Source: Pseudoramibacter faecis (lineage in GTDB: Bacteria > Bacillota > Clostridia > Eubacteriales > Eubacteriaceae). Taken from it: a DNA stretch of 64,000 bases. This document shows positions 16,798 to 24,726 of the stretch, one piece after another. A program made the translations under genes and the position numbers. The notes under the pieces were generated by a model. The model made no database searches. It saw only the letters and a list, made by a program, of their open reading frames with translations, and was not told the origin of the DNA. Positions within the stretch are counted from its first letter, which is position 1. Each line of letters opens with the position of its first letter. The stretch lies in assembly GCF_036289405.1 (NCBI RefSeq), contig NZ_JAYFFI010000001.1, positions 372,001 through 436,000 of the forward strand, in the 5' to 3' direction.

Positions 16798-17110
16798 TGC
16801 TCGGCGTGAAGGAAAACCGCCGGGGCTTTATCCTCCTGTCCGCGCTGGTGGTGCTGATCCTTCTCGTCGCGGTGCTCGCGCCGGTCATTACCCCGCAGGA
16901 CCCCACCAAGACCCTGGCCTTTTTGCGCCCGGGCCCTGGGCATCCTCGCCGGCCATTTCGGCGGGGTGCTCGACGCGGTGATCATGCGCATCGCCGACAT
17001 GATGATCTCCTTCCCCGGGATGGTGCTCGCCATCGCCATGGCGGGCTTCATGGGGGCGAGCATCACCAATCGGAACTCCTATTCCCCTCAGTGCAAAAAG
17101 CGCCCCCGGG
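16798..17110 (+). pseudogene. ABC importer permease fragment (NikC/DppC-type)
   Basis: The N-terminal span is intact: VKENRRGFILLSALVVLILL, VAVLAPVITPQDPTKT. The middle, including the conserved periplasmic part, is deleted. Then, in another frame, LALGILAGHFGGVLDAVIMR, IADMMISFPGMVLAIAMAGF and MGASITN follow before the sequence stops resembling a permease. The substrate-binding protein and ATPase genes of such importers are not nearby. The whole importer is lost. Confidence 0.8.
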
Positions 17111-17174
17111 GTGAAAGGGGATGATGCGCGAGTCCAGTACAAATCGGTTTTGCCGAACGTCAAAATGGCAAAAA

Positions 17175-17828
17175 CTATCTTGCGGATTCAATAAATCGAA
17201 CCCCTGCATCCTCTCGCGCCGCGTCCCACGCGGCCATGGCGTCCGCTTCGGTAATGGCCCGCAGGGGACGGCAGGGCACGCCGCCTGCGAAGGTGTTTTT
17301 GGGGATATCCCGCGTGACCACGCTGCCCGCCCCGATGACGCTGCCCGCCCCGATGCTCACCCCGGCGCAGAGGGTCACGTTCCCCGCGATCCAGCAATTG
17401 TCCCCGATGGCCACCGGCTTCGCATATTCGAGGTTGCCCGGGGTGCCGTCCGCTCGGACAAAGGCGTTGCGTTCCTGGTGGCGCATCGGGTGGACGGGCG
17501 TTAAAATGCTGACGTTCGGCCCGACAAACACATCGTCGCCGATGCTCACCGGCGCGCAGTCGAGGCAGGTGAAGCTAAAATTGATATACACGTTGCGGCC
17601 GATGGTGGTGAACCGGCCGTAGTCCAATTGAATGGGCCCCTGCAGATAGGCGCCTTCGCCGAGGCCGCCCAGCAGCCGCGCAAGGATCGCCTGACGCTTG
17701 TCGGCGTCCGTCTCCGAAAGGCCGTTGTATTCGCGGCACAAGTCGTGGGCCTGCGCCCGCATGGCCGCAAGGTCTTCCTGATCCGGGTCATAAAGCCCGC
17801 CGGCGAGCATTTTTTCTTTTTCGTTCAC
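17175..17828 (-). CDS. Maltose/galactoside O-acetyltransferase family protein
   Basis: 217 residues from a GTG at 17828, behind AAGGAGAATATC. The N-terminal mac domain (MLAGGLYDPDQEDLAAMR) is followed by left-handed beta-helix hexapeptide repeats (VYINFSFTCLDCAPVSIGDD, VAIGDNCWIAGNVTLCAGVS). The catalytic His lies in LTPVHPMRH. These trimeric enzymes move acetyl from acetyl-CoA to a sugar hydroxyl in the cytosol; the real acceptor is usually unknown. The C-terminus is normal. It lies 34 bases after the YcxB-like gene on the same strand. Confidence 0.9.
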   Translation of the reverse strand: MNEKEKMLAGGLYDPDQEDLAAMRAQAHDLCREYNGLSETDADKRQAILARLLGGLGEGAYLQGPIQLDYGRFTTIGRNVYINFSFTCLDCAPVSIGDDVFVGPNVSILTPVHPMRHQERNAFVRADGTPGNLEYAKPVAIGDNCWIAGNVTLCAGVSIGAGSVIGAGSVVTRDIPKNTFAGGVPCRPLRAITEADAMAAWDAAREDAGVRFIESAR

Positions 17829-17862
17829 GATATTCTCCTTGGTTTGGCCCACGCGGATGCTT

Positions 17863-18381
17863 CTAACGCGTCTTTGAACGGCCGACCGAATGCTTTTTAG
17901 GGCCAATTTGCTCCCGGAGCCCTTTCAAAAAGGCGATCAGCGCCGCGTCGCAATTCGCCTTCACCACGATATAGGCCTGATTGCTGCCGATCATCAAATA
18001 AAAATGGGTGGGGGTTTCGATCACCTTGTAAAAATCTTCATAGCGGATTCGATTTTCGCCGTTGGCCGTTTTCACGACGACCCGTTCGGGCTCAAAGGCG
18101 TAGTCCACCGTCAGGTTCTGAGCGGCCTTGGTCGTGCGGTAGACCCGGCGGATATTGGCACGAACGATCAGATAAAGCAGCAGGGGATAGCCCACCCCCA
18201 GGATCAGCACGAAAAGGACAATGCCGTATTGGCCGGCCACCCAAGCGTCAATCCCCACGCCGATCAGAAACAGGAATGCGATCCCGGCGGCGATCGTTAT
18301 TTTCCGCCGCCGCATCAGGGCCCAGCACATGGTTTTAAATGCCTCATAAGTCACGGTTGCCGTCGTGTGATAGGTGTTCAT
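17863..18381 (-). CDS. YcxB-like membrane protein
   Basis: 172 residues from the ATG at 18381, after GGAGGTTAAAGCAG. A short N-terminal strand segment, two hydrophobic spans (about residues 28-75), then a soluble domain NLTVDYAFEPERVVVKTANG, with IRYEDFYKVIETPTHFYLMI. The layout matches the YcxB-like family (PF14317), whose function is unknown. The C-terminal tail is basic. It is probably co-transcribed with the acetyltransferase. Confidence 0.7.
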   Translation of the reverse strand: MNTYHTTATVTYEAFKTMCWALMRRRKITIAAGIAFLFLIGVGIDAWVAGQYGIVLFVLILGVGYPLLLYLIVRANIRRVYRTTKAAQNLTVDYAFEPERVVVKTANGENRIRYEDFYKVIETPTHFYLMIGSNQAYIVVKANCDAALIAFLKGLREQIGPKKHSVGRSKTR

Positions 18382-18572
18382 CTGCTTTAACCTCCATTTT
18401 AATAGAAGCATAGCATAAAACCGCAGACCGATCAACACGGGCGCGGCCCGCGCGCCGGCGGCTTGAGCCGCCCAGGCCACCGGACTTTTGTGATAAAATA
18501 TCTACCGATCCAATCATTTCTATCCATCTAATCATCCAATCCATCCAATCATTTCAATCTGAGGCGCCCATT

Positions 18573-19832
18573 ATGAAATCATTTTTAAAAAAATATCCCG
18601 GCCTGCTGCTGACCGTCGTGCTGGCGGCGGCCATCGCCTGCGCGCTGCCGCATGGTGCGCACGCCCCGGCTTATCGGCCCAAAGGGCCTGTCAAAATCGC
18701 CCTTTGCGGAGAATCCCACGGCATTTCGCCGCTGCTGGAAGAAGAGCTTGCGCTCTGGCATCAGTATTACCGTCGCGGCAGCCGGGATCTTTTTATCGAG
18801 GATGCCTATTTTACCGCGCAGGCTCTGAACCTCTGGATGCGCGCAGGGGACGACGCCATTTTGAAGCGGATCTATCGGCACTCGAAGGGATCGCCGTCCC
18901 ACACGCCCGCAACGCTGGCCTTTTACCGCGGCATCAAGAAAAATGAACCGCAGACCATTTTTCACGGCACCGATGTCGGCCATCGTTACGACACCGACGG
19001 CGCCTGGTATCTGACTTATCTGAAAAATCACGGCCGGACGCATACCGAGGCGTACCGCCGGACGCTTGACAATATCCGCCAGGGAAAGCGATATTACCGC
19101 TTTGATCTGTCGTCGCCGGCCGCAGATGCCTGGCGCGAGACGCGGATGGTCGAAAACTTTGAGCGGGAATATCGATCCCTGAAAAAAAGCGGCCGTCAGC
19201 CGGTCGTCATGGGGATTTATGGCAGTTTTCACTGTGACATGCGCAATCCGGACGCGATGGCCCCTCGGCTCCGCTCGGACCTGGGTGACATTCTGTCGAC
19301 CCGGGATATGACGCAGGCATTTCTGGCCGGCCGCAGCTATCGCCTCGGCTTCAGCTGGTTCGGCGCCGCCCTGCTGCTCGCGATCGCCCTGCCGAAGCTG
19401 ATTCTGCGGCTGATGTGGCCGCCGGCCCCGCAGGCATCGCCCGAAAACCGCATCCTTGCGGCCATGAAGCGCATCGGAGCGGCAACAGCGGCGACCTCCG
19501 CGCTGATTTTTACCGCGTGGGATCCGGTTATCTTCCGCGGCGCCGACGGCGCTGTCGACGCGCCCGGCGACAATCTTTATCTGTTGCTCATCCTCGGGCT
19601 GCTCGTGGTCTATACGCTCTTCTGGATCCGCCGCTTCCGGAGCGCTCGCCCCCGGAAGGCGCCGTATGCCGACTTTGCCGGCTTCCCGGTCGCCGACGCA
19701 ACGCTCGTGTTTTTGATGCTTCTCCTCCTGGGGATTTACGGGCGGCAACTTTTGATGGTCGCCGCGGCCGCAATCTTCGGTATCGGGGCCATCGGCCCGG
19801 CCGTGCGCCGTTCCCGTTTGTCATCAGGCTAA
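18573..19832 (+). CDS. Membrane protein with Tiki/EreA/TraB-like extracytoplasmic domain
   Basis: 419 residues. An N-terminal signal or anchor helix (about 8-28) is followed by a domain of about 220 residues: IALCGESHGISPLLEEELAL near 42, DLFIEDAYFTAQALNLWM, FHGTDVGHRYDTD, and VVMGIYGSFHCDMRNPD near 210. The GESHG, FIE and GxxH-type motifs recall the Tiki/TraB/EreA/ChaN superfamily of metal-dependent peptidases and esterases. Four or five C-terminal membrane spans end the protein. No close family is recognised. It could cleave a surface peptide or bind a metal ligand; this is inference. Confidence 0.55.
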   Translation: MKSFLKKYPGLLLTVVLAAAIACALPHGAHAPAYRPKGPVKIALCGESHGISPLLEEELALWHQYYRRGSRDLFIEDAYFTAQALNLWMRAGDDAILKRIYRHSKGSPSHTPATLAFYRGIKKNEPQTIFHGTDVGHRYDTDGAWYLTYLKNHGRTHTEAYRRTLDNIRQGKRYYRFDLSSPAADAWRETRMVENFEREYRSLKKSGRQPVVMGIYGSFHCDMRNPDAMAPRLRSDLGDILSTRDMTQAFLAGRSYRLGFSWFGAALLLAIALPKLILRLMWPPAPQASPENRILAAMKRIGAATAATSALIFTAWDPVIFRGADGAVDAPGDNLYLLLILGLLVVYTLFWIRRFRSARPRKAPYADFAGFPVADATLVFLMLLLLGIYGRQLLMVAAAAIFGIGAIGPAVRRSRLSSG

Positions 19833-19855
19833 AGACATGCCGGTCGTCTGTCTTT

Positions 19856-20440
19856 TTAGTGCCGCTCGCCCCGGCAGTACCTTTGCCACGCACGTTTATC
19901 CCCGTTAAAAAGATCGTGATCCACGCCCCGGGCGTCCGTCTGCCAGATCGCCCAGAACGGCCAGCTCCGCACCGCCGGGCGCTTCACGCCGTAATGCGCC
20001 ACCCAAAGCCCGAAATTTTCCCGGGCAATGGCCGCGTAGCGTCCCGTCTGCGACGCGGAGCAGTAAAACAGCGGGCGCACGCCGGTGCGCTGAAACACGC
20101 GCTTTAGCCACGCCAGCGGCCAAACCGGCCCATATCTTAACGCCGCGCCTTCAAAATCCAGCGCAAAAATCGCGTGGCCGGCGTGGTGCCCCACCAAGCT
20201 GATGAAGTGGTCCGCCTCGGCCTGCGCTGAATTGCCGTTCTCCGGCCTTGCGTAGTGATAAAATCCGTATAATTTTTTAGAATCCGGCCGCCCGTCCGTC
20301 TTGCCGTGCAGACGGTTATAGTGCGCGTCCAGCAGCGGATCCTTGTAGGTTTTGCCTTCGCTCGCCTTCATAAGCACAAAATCCTGCGCGTTTGGGTCAA
20401 ACGTCCTTTGGTGATTGCTGATGTCGATGCCTTTAAACAC
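19856..20440 (-). CDS. GH25 lysozyme (phage-type endolysin)
   Basis: 194 residues. GH25 catalytic pattern: GIDISNHQ at the start, LMKASEGKTY, FYHYARP, the acidic pair in ALDFEG (about residues 93-98), and the end block WAIWQTDARGVDHDLFNGD. It hydrolyses peptidoglycan beta-1,4 bonds. No signal peptide or cell-wall-binding domain, so export would rely on a holin; the small upstream gene overlapping it by 8 bases is holin-like. The ribosome site lies within that gene. Confidence 0.93.
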   Translation of the reverse strand: MFKGIDISNHQRTFDPNAQDFVLMKASEGKTYKDPLLDAHYNRLHGKTDGRPDSKKLYGFYHYARPENGNSAQAEADHFISLVGHHAGHAIFALDFEGAALRYGPVWPLAWLKRVFQRTGVRPLFYCSASQTGRYAAIARENFGLWVAHYGVKRPAVRSWPFWAIWQTDARGVDHDLFNGDKRAWQRYCRGERH

Positions 20441-20630
20441 GGGGCGTCACCTCCGGCAAGCCCTTGAGCGCCAGCGCCAGGGCGAAGAGGGCGGCAAAGC
20501 CCGCCACGATTAGCGCTTCGCGGTAGCCCGCCGGGCTCATCGGCCGGCAGGCGGCGACGTAGGCCAAAAACACCTCGGCCCAGGTGCGCGCCATGCGGAC
20601 GATAGCCGCCCGCCATAAATCGAGTTGCAT
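20433..20630 (-). CDS. Small holin-like membrane protein
   Basis: 65 residues from the ATG at 20630, after AGAAAGGAAAACCC. It has an amphipathic N-terminal part (LDLWRAAIVRMARTWAEVFL), one clear hydrophobic span ALIVAGFAALFALALALKGL, and a short tail. It overlaps the lysozyme start by 8 bases, the usual holin-endolysin arrangement. Sequence similarity to a named holin family is not evident, so the role is inferred from size, span and context. Confidence 0.6.
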   Translation of the reverse strand: MQLDLWRAAIVRMARTWAEVFLAYVAACRPMSPAGYREALIVAGFAALFALALALKGLPEVTPRV

Positions 20631-20705
20631 GGGTTTTCCTTTCTGTGAATACGTGGGGTTGAGGTCATTTGTTCGGCACGTTTTTTCCCTTGATGGTTTT
20701 GTTTT

Positions 20706-20727
20706 GGCGAAAGGTGCGTTGCCGAGT
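20706..20727 (+). repeat. Short dispersed motif (GGTGCGTTGCCG box)
   Basis: GGCGAAAGGTGCGTTGCCGA recurs, with small changes, at 21821-21843 and as an inverted pair at 26531-26584. It lies close to copies of the longer repeat and may be part of a composite element. Confidence 0.45.
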
Positions 20728-20811
20728 TGACAAATCCGCCATTGCTCTTGTTCAGCTGATCCGAACGAATGGCCGTGCCTTTTAGCGTTTGGCAAGCGCC
20801 CCGGTGTTATG

Positions 20812-20880
20812 ATTCGTCTCTCTGCGAGGGAGGGCGAAGCAAATCAGCCATCGCCAAACGCCGGTCAGGCGGGAAGCCTG
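20812..20880 (-). repeat. Dispersed intergenic repeat, copy F (inverted)
   Basis: The minus strand reads GCCTGACCGGCGTTTGGCGA, TGGCTGATTTG and then CTTCGCCCTCCCTCGCAGAG. The first part is nearly identical to 29775-29804 and the second is the common box. Nothing else is seen in the gap 20631-20916. Confidence 0.65.
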
Positions 20881-20916
20881 CCGTTCAAACCAATAAGCGC
20901 AGCGCCTCCATCCGAA

Positions 20917-20943
20917 AAGCCCGGCACGCGGCCGGGCTTCGGC
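20917..20943 (-). terminator. Terminator of the DUF1659/DUF2922 unit
   Basis: On the minus strand AAGCCCGGC-CGCGT-GCCGGGCTT followed by a short T run, just after the DUF2922 stop. Confidence 0.7.
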
Positions 20944-20956
20944 GCTGTCTTGGCCG

Positions 20957-21181
20957 TTATGCCAGGGCGACCGGGGTCACCGTGCGGCCGACGCGGTTGG
21001 CCGCCTTCACCGCGGCGATGGGGCTGCCGTCATAGGCGAAAAGCTTGTTGGCCACCACCGTGGAAAGCGCCGCCTTGATCGCGGCATCATCCGCATCCGT
21101 CTTGTAATCCATCAGATTCAGGGTGCCGGTTTCCCCGGCTTCCGTGGTCCATTCAATCGCTAAATAATTCGTTGCTTCCAT
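20957..21181 (-). CDS. DUF2922 family protein
   Basis: 74 residues: MEATNYLAIEWTTEAGETGT, then VVANKLFAYDGSPIAAVKAA and a final RTVTPVALA. The short length and the placing of the KLF and AA-A segments match DUF2922, nearly always found next to DUF1659 in Firmicutes. AGAAAGGATAAACC precedes the ATG. The function is unknown. Co-transcribed with the DUF1659 gene 37 bases upstream. Confidence 0.85.
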   Translation of the reverse strand: MEATNYLAIEWTTEAGETGTLNLMDYKTDADDAAIKAALSTVVANKLFAYDGSPIAAVKAANRVGRTVTPVALA

Positions 21182-21218
21182 GGTTTATCCTTTCTGTTTG
21201 CATGCGCCAAAGCGCCCG

Positions 21219-21443
21219 TTAGCCTTCGACCAGCTGGGTGGTCTCCACCCGGGAGATGGTCTCCAGGGCCGGGGTGAGCATCAGGCCGAGGCCCTTCGCC
21301 CCGGCGACAATCTGCTCGTCGCTGATATTCGGGTTGAGGTTTGCATAGGTTTTGCTGGTGGTTTTGACGCTGCCGTTATCCTGGACGCCGTAATTCAGGC
21401 GCACTCGCAGAGACAGCGCGGTTCTTGTTGCTGTGATTGCCAT
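21219..21443 (-). CDS. DUF1659 family protein
   Basis: 74 residues: MAITATRTALSLRVRLNYGV, the DNGSVKTTSKTYANLNPNIS block and a TISRVETTQLVEG end. This is the DUF1659 pattern, a small protein of unknown function paired with DUF2922. The promoter at 21505-21532 reads into it. The pair sits upstream of a holin-like and lysozyme gene, an arrangement I think recurs in Clostridia. Confidence 0.85.
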   Translation of the reverse strand: MAITATRTALSLRVRLNYGVQDNGSVKTTSKTYANLNPNISDEQIVAGAKGLGLMLTPALETISRVETTQLVEG

Positions 21444-21504
21444 TTGATTACCTGCTTTCTTGTTTTTTGATGGCAGGCCTGCCGTCGATCATGATCTTGA
21501 TTTG

Positions 21505-21532
21505 ATGATACCCCTTTCAAAACGAAGCGCAA
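21505..21532 (-). promoter_or_regulatory. Promoter of the DUF1659/DUF2922 unit
   Basis: Minus strand TTGCGC, 16 bases, TATCAT, about 60 bases before the DUF1659 start. Confidence 0.5.
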
Positions 21533-21539
21533 GGGCAAG

Positions 21540-21933
21540 ATGGGGATGCGCGCTGAAAACCGGGGCGGCTGACCCTGCCCCGCCGGCGGATTTTTTGCTT
21601 TTCTCGCGCGCGCCTTTTACCTTTATGTTTTATATTTAATAATAATGAAAGGTGGCCAATCTGGCCGGCATCGGGGGCGCGAACTGTCGGCGTCCCAGCG
21701 GCCAAAAGCAGCGCATCCCGGCCCGAACGGCCCGAACGGACAGACCGGCGGACGCTGCCGATGCGCGAAAGAAAAATTTAAGAATCGATGGGGCGCCTTC
21801 TTCCCCTTGGGGGCGTCCAAACGAAAGGGTGCGTTGCCGCATTGATCAATGCGTTGTTTCCCTTGTGGGGCTGTCCTTACGAATGGCCCGCACCTTTTCT
21901 CACAGAGAAAAACAATTGTTCCAAAGCCCGCAC
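21540..21933. other. Intergenic region with short repeat motif
   Basis: About 400 bases without a supported gene. It holds one copy of the GGTGCGTTGCCG motif at 21821-21843 and an AT-rich stretch at 21610-21655. Open frames on both strands are unlike protein-coding sequence and look like chance. Confidence 0.5.
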
Positions 21934-21962
21934 AAAAAAGCCGCTCTTTCGAGCGGCTTTTA
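21934..21962. terminator. Terminator after flavodoxin (bidirectional shape)
   Basis: AAAAAA-GCCGCTC-TTTC-GAGCGGC-TTTT; on the minus strand it follows the flavodoxin stop at once. Confidence 0.85.
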
Positions 21963-21980
21963 CCGTTTGGCCGAGCAGTC

Positions 21981-22499
21981 TTACGCCAGGTTGTCCTTGG
22001 CCCACTTGGCCACCACATCGCAGGATTCGGCCACGTTGGCCCCGAGCACGGCAAGTCCCGGGCCGACTTCCGCTCCCGGGCAGGCCTGCTCAAGCGCCCG
22101 GGCCGATCCCGCAAGGCCCGCCCCTTCGTGGGTCATCACCGGGAAGACGCGCTTGCCGGCAAAATCCAGGGTTTCCAGCTGGGTGAAGATCGCCATCGGA
22201 TAGGTGCCCCACCAGCAGGGCCCGGCCACCACGACGTTGTCGTAGCCCGCGACGCTGTTTAGCCTGGCGGCGAGCTCCGGGCGAGCCTTGTCGCGCAGTT
22301 CCTGCTTCGCCACGTCGATGCATGCGTAATAATCCGCCGGGTAAGGCTTCACCGTTCGCACCTCAAACAAATCCGCATCCGCCGTCTGGGCGATCATCTG
22401 AGCCACGGCGGCCGTGTTGCCCTTGTCGAGCACCTTCACGCTGCCGTCCACATAATTTTCGCCGGTGCGCGAATAATAAATCACCAATGTTTTTGCCAT
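21981..22499 (-). CDS. Flavodoxin-like protein
   Basis: 172 residues from the third of three consecutive ATGs (22499), which is best spaced from AGGAGG. The FMN phosphate loop is visible as YYSRTGEN, the aromatic loops as GPCWWGTYPMAI and MTHEGAGLAGS. It is a long-chain-like flavodoxin of the kind used by anaerobes for electron transfer or as a small NAD(P)H-linked oxidoreductase. A single gene with its own terminator, divergent from the hydrogenase operon. Confidence 0.9.
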   Translation of the reverse strand: MAKTLVIYYSRTGENYVDGSVKVLDKGNTAAVAQMIAQTADADLFEVRTVKPYPADYYACIDVAKQELRDKARPELAARLNSVAGYDNVVVAGPCWWGTYPMAIFTQLETLDFAGKRVFPVMTHEGAGLAGSARALEQACPGAEVGPGLAVLGANVAESCDVVAKWAKDNLA

Positions 22500-22606
22500 C
22501 ATCATACCTCCTGTTTGCTGTTAATGCCATTATACGCCCTCGAAGCCCCGCACACAATGAGGCGTCCTGCTTTTTTAACGCATTCGCTGTTTTGATGCCG
22601 AGGCCA

Positions 22607-22636
22607 TCGTATCGCCGCCATCGTATCGCCGACGAC
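22607..22636. repeat. Short tandem direct repeat
   Basis: GCCATCGTATCGCC occurs twice in tandem in the divergent intergenic region between flavodoxin and the hydrogenase operon. Confidence 0.6.
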
Positions 22637-22748
22637 AGCGTCCCGACGCGTCTGCGCGAATCCCCATCGGGGCGAGTTTGATAAAACGATATCAAATTTT
22701 CGTGGATTGCCAAAATTTTACCCTTCTTTGACAAAGTTTAAACTTATC

Positions 22749-22777
22749 TTGCACTTGTTTACATACAATTGTACAAT
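22749..22777 (+). promoter_or_regulatory. Promoter with overlapping palindrome for the hydrogenase operon
   Basis: TTGCAC at 22749-22754, 17 bases, TACAAT at 22772-22777. A perfect 10-base palindrome TACAATTGTA (22764-22773) overlaps the spacer and the -10, a good place for a repressor. A TTGACA at 22728 has no -10 at proper distance. Confidence 0.65.
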
Positions 22778-22887
22778 ATCTGTGTATTTCTTTATTTTTT
22801 CAAACAGGCCCTGGCCCATCACCCGAATCATCAAGGGCGATCGCGCCGCGCGCACCGCGGCCCCGCCGATCGTTAGAAAGGAGCCCC

Positions 22888-24726
22888 ATGAGCAGACTGG
22901 AACTTTACACCCCCGCCGCCGCCGAGCTTGCAGTGGAGGAACTTTACAAAACGCTGGAACGCCGCATCGAGGCGAGCCCGCCGGGGATTTGCCCCGTGGA
23001 TACCACCCGTGCCTTTCTGGAGCTTTGCCACGCCCAGACCTGCGGCAAATGCGTGCCCTGCCGTATCGGCCTGCTGCAGCTCAAGCATCTGCTCACCGAG
23101 GTGCTTGACGGCGAAGCCACCATGGCCACCCTCACCCTCATCGAGGAGACGGCCAGATCCATCTCGGAAACGGCGGACTGCGCCATCGGCTACGAAGCCG
23201 CCCACATGGTGTGGCGCTGCCTGCGCGAATGCCGGGACGATTTCGAGGCGCACATCAAAAGCGGGCGCTGCCACTGCATCACGGCTCAGCCGGTGCCCTG
23301 CGTCTCGCTGTGCCCCGCCCATGTGGACGTGCCGGGCTACACCGCCCTGGTGCGGGAGGGCCGCTATGCCGACGCCATCCGCCTGATCCGCAAGGACAAT
23401 CCCTTCCCGGCCACCTGCGGCTATATCTGCGAGCATCCCTGCGAGGCGCGCTGCCGCCGCAACATCGTCGACGACGCGGTGAATATCTGCGGGCTCAAGC
23501 GCTTCGCCGCCGACCATGCCGGCGTGGTGCCGCCTCCGCCCTGCGCGCCGGCCACCGGCAAAAAAATCGCCGTCATCGGCGGGGGGCCGGCCGGGCTTTC
23601 CGCTGCCTATTACCTGCAGCTGATGGGCCACCAGGCCACGGTGTTTGAAATGCTGCCGGGCCTCGGGGGCATGCTGCGCTACGGCATCCCCAATTACCGC
23701 CTGCCCAAGCGCGAGCTCGAGCGCGACACCGACGCCATCCTGGCCACCGGGGTGAAGGTGCGCCACGGGGTTAAAATCGGCGAGGACCTCACCCTGGATG
23801 CGCTGCGCCGCGACTTTGACGTGACGCTGATCACCATCGGCGCCTCCACCGACAAGAAGCTCGGCCTCAAACACGAGGACGCCCCGGGCGTCATCTCCGC
23901 AGTGCGCTTCCTCCGGGATGTGGGCAAAGGGCTCACCACCGACCTCGCCGGTCAGCGCGTCGCCGTGGTCGGCGGGGGCAACGTGGCCATGGACGCCGTG
24001 CGCACGGCCGTTCGCCTCGGCGCGAAGAAAGTCAGCTGTGTGTACCGCCGCCGGGTGGCCGACATGACCGCCCTGGCCGGCGAAATCGACGGGGCCCGGG
24101 AAGAAGGGGTCGAGCTGGCCACCCTCAGGGCGCCGGCGCGCATCGAGGTGGACGATGCCGGGCGGGTGCGCGCGCTTTGGGCCGCCCCCCAGATGATCTC
24201 CGCCATCAAGGGCGGGCGCGCCTCGGTGGTGCCCTCGGGGGAAGCCGACGTGCGCATCCCCTGCGACACCCTCATCGTCGCCATCGGCCAGAACATCGAA
24301 ACCGACCATTACGAAAATGCCGGCATCCCCGTGAAGCGCGGCACCATCTTCACCCTGCCCAACGGCGGCTTCCGCGGTCTGCCCGGCCTCTTTGCCGGCG
24401 GGGACTGCGCCTCCGGCCCGGCCACGGTGATCCAGGCCATCGCGGCGGCCAAGGTGATGGCGGCCAACATCGACGAATTTTTGGGCTATCACCACGAGAT
24501 CACCTGCGACGTGGCCGTCCCCGATCCCGCCATCGGCGACTTCGACCACGCGCCCTGCGGCCGAGTGGAGCCCGGCGAGCGGGAAGCCGGCGAACGGGTG
24601 CGCGACTTTGAGGGCGTGGCCCTGTGCATGCAGCCGGCGGAGGCCCGTCAGGAGGCCTCGCGCTGCCTGCGCTGCGACCACTACGGCTTCGGAATTTTTA
24701 AAGGCGGGAGGCAGCCCCAATGGTAA
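22888..24726 (+). CDS. NuoF-C-terminal/GltD-type flavoprotein, hydrogenase partner
   Basis: 612 residues. The N-terminal part carries the NuoF/HydB-like 4Fe-4S motif TCGKCVPCRIGLLQL (about 50-64) without the FMN/NADH domain. The remainder is GltD/NfnB-like: Cys clusters CVSLCPAHVDVPGY and CGYICEHPCEARCRR, an FAD Rossmann motif KIAVIGGGPAGLSAAYYL (about 226) and an NAD(P)H Rossmann motif RVAVVGGGNVAMDAV (about 357). A last RCLRCDHYG ends it. Its stop overlaps the hydrogenase start by 7 bases. It likely passes electrons between NAD(P)H and the hydrogenase, possibly with bifurcation; this is inferred. Confidence 0.88.
   Translation: MSRLELYTPAAAELAVEELYKTLERRIEASPPGICPVDTTRAFLELCHAQTCGKCVPCRIGLLQLKHLLTEVLDGEATMATLTLIEETARSISETADCAIGYEAAHMVWRCLRECRDDFEAHIKSGRCHCITAQPVPCVSLCPAHVDVPGYTALVREGRYADAIRLIRKDNPFPATCGYICEHPCEARCRRNIVDDAVNICGLKRFAADHAGVVPPPPCAPATGKKIAVIGGGPAGLSAAYYLQLMGHQATVFEMLPGLGGMLRYGIPNYRLPKRELERDTDAILATGVKVRHGVKIGEDLTLDALRRDFDVTLITIGASTDKKLGLKHEDAPGVISAVRFLRDVGKGLTTDLAGQRVAVVGGGNVAMDAVRTAVRLGAKKVSCVYRRRVADMTALAGEIDGAREEGVELATLRAPARIEVDDAGRVRALWAAPQMISAIKGGRASVVPSGEADVRIPCDTLIVAIGQNIETDHYENAGIPVKRGTIFTLPNGGFRGLPGLFAGGDCASGPATVIQAIAAAKVMAANIDEFLGYHHEITCDVAVPDPAIGDFDHAPCGRVEPGEREAGERVRDFEGVALCMQPAEARQEASRCLRCDHYGFGIFKGGRQPQW

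Noticed and set aside
22764..22773. Rex-binding site at the hydrogenase promoter
   Set aside because: The palindrome TACAATTGTA does not fit the TTGT-N8-ACAA pattern of Rex operators, so only an unspecified operator is claimed.
22873..24720. 615-codon open frame on the minus strand
   Set aside because: It is antisense to the NuoF/GltD-type gene; its sequence is Gly/His/Asp-rich as expected from the complement of GC-rich codons and matches nothing.
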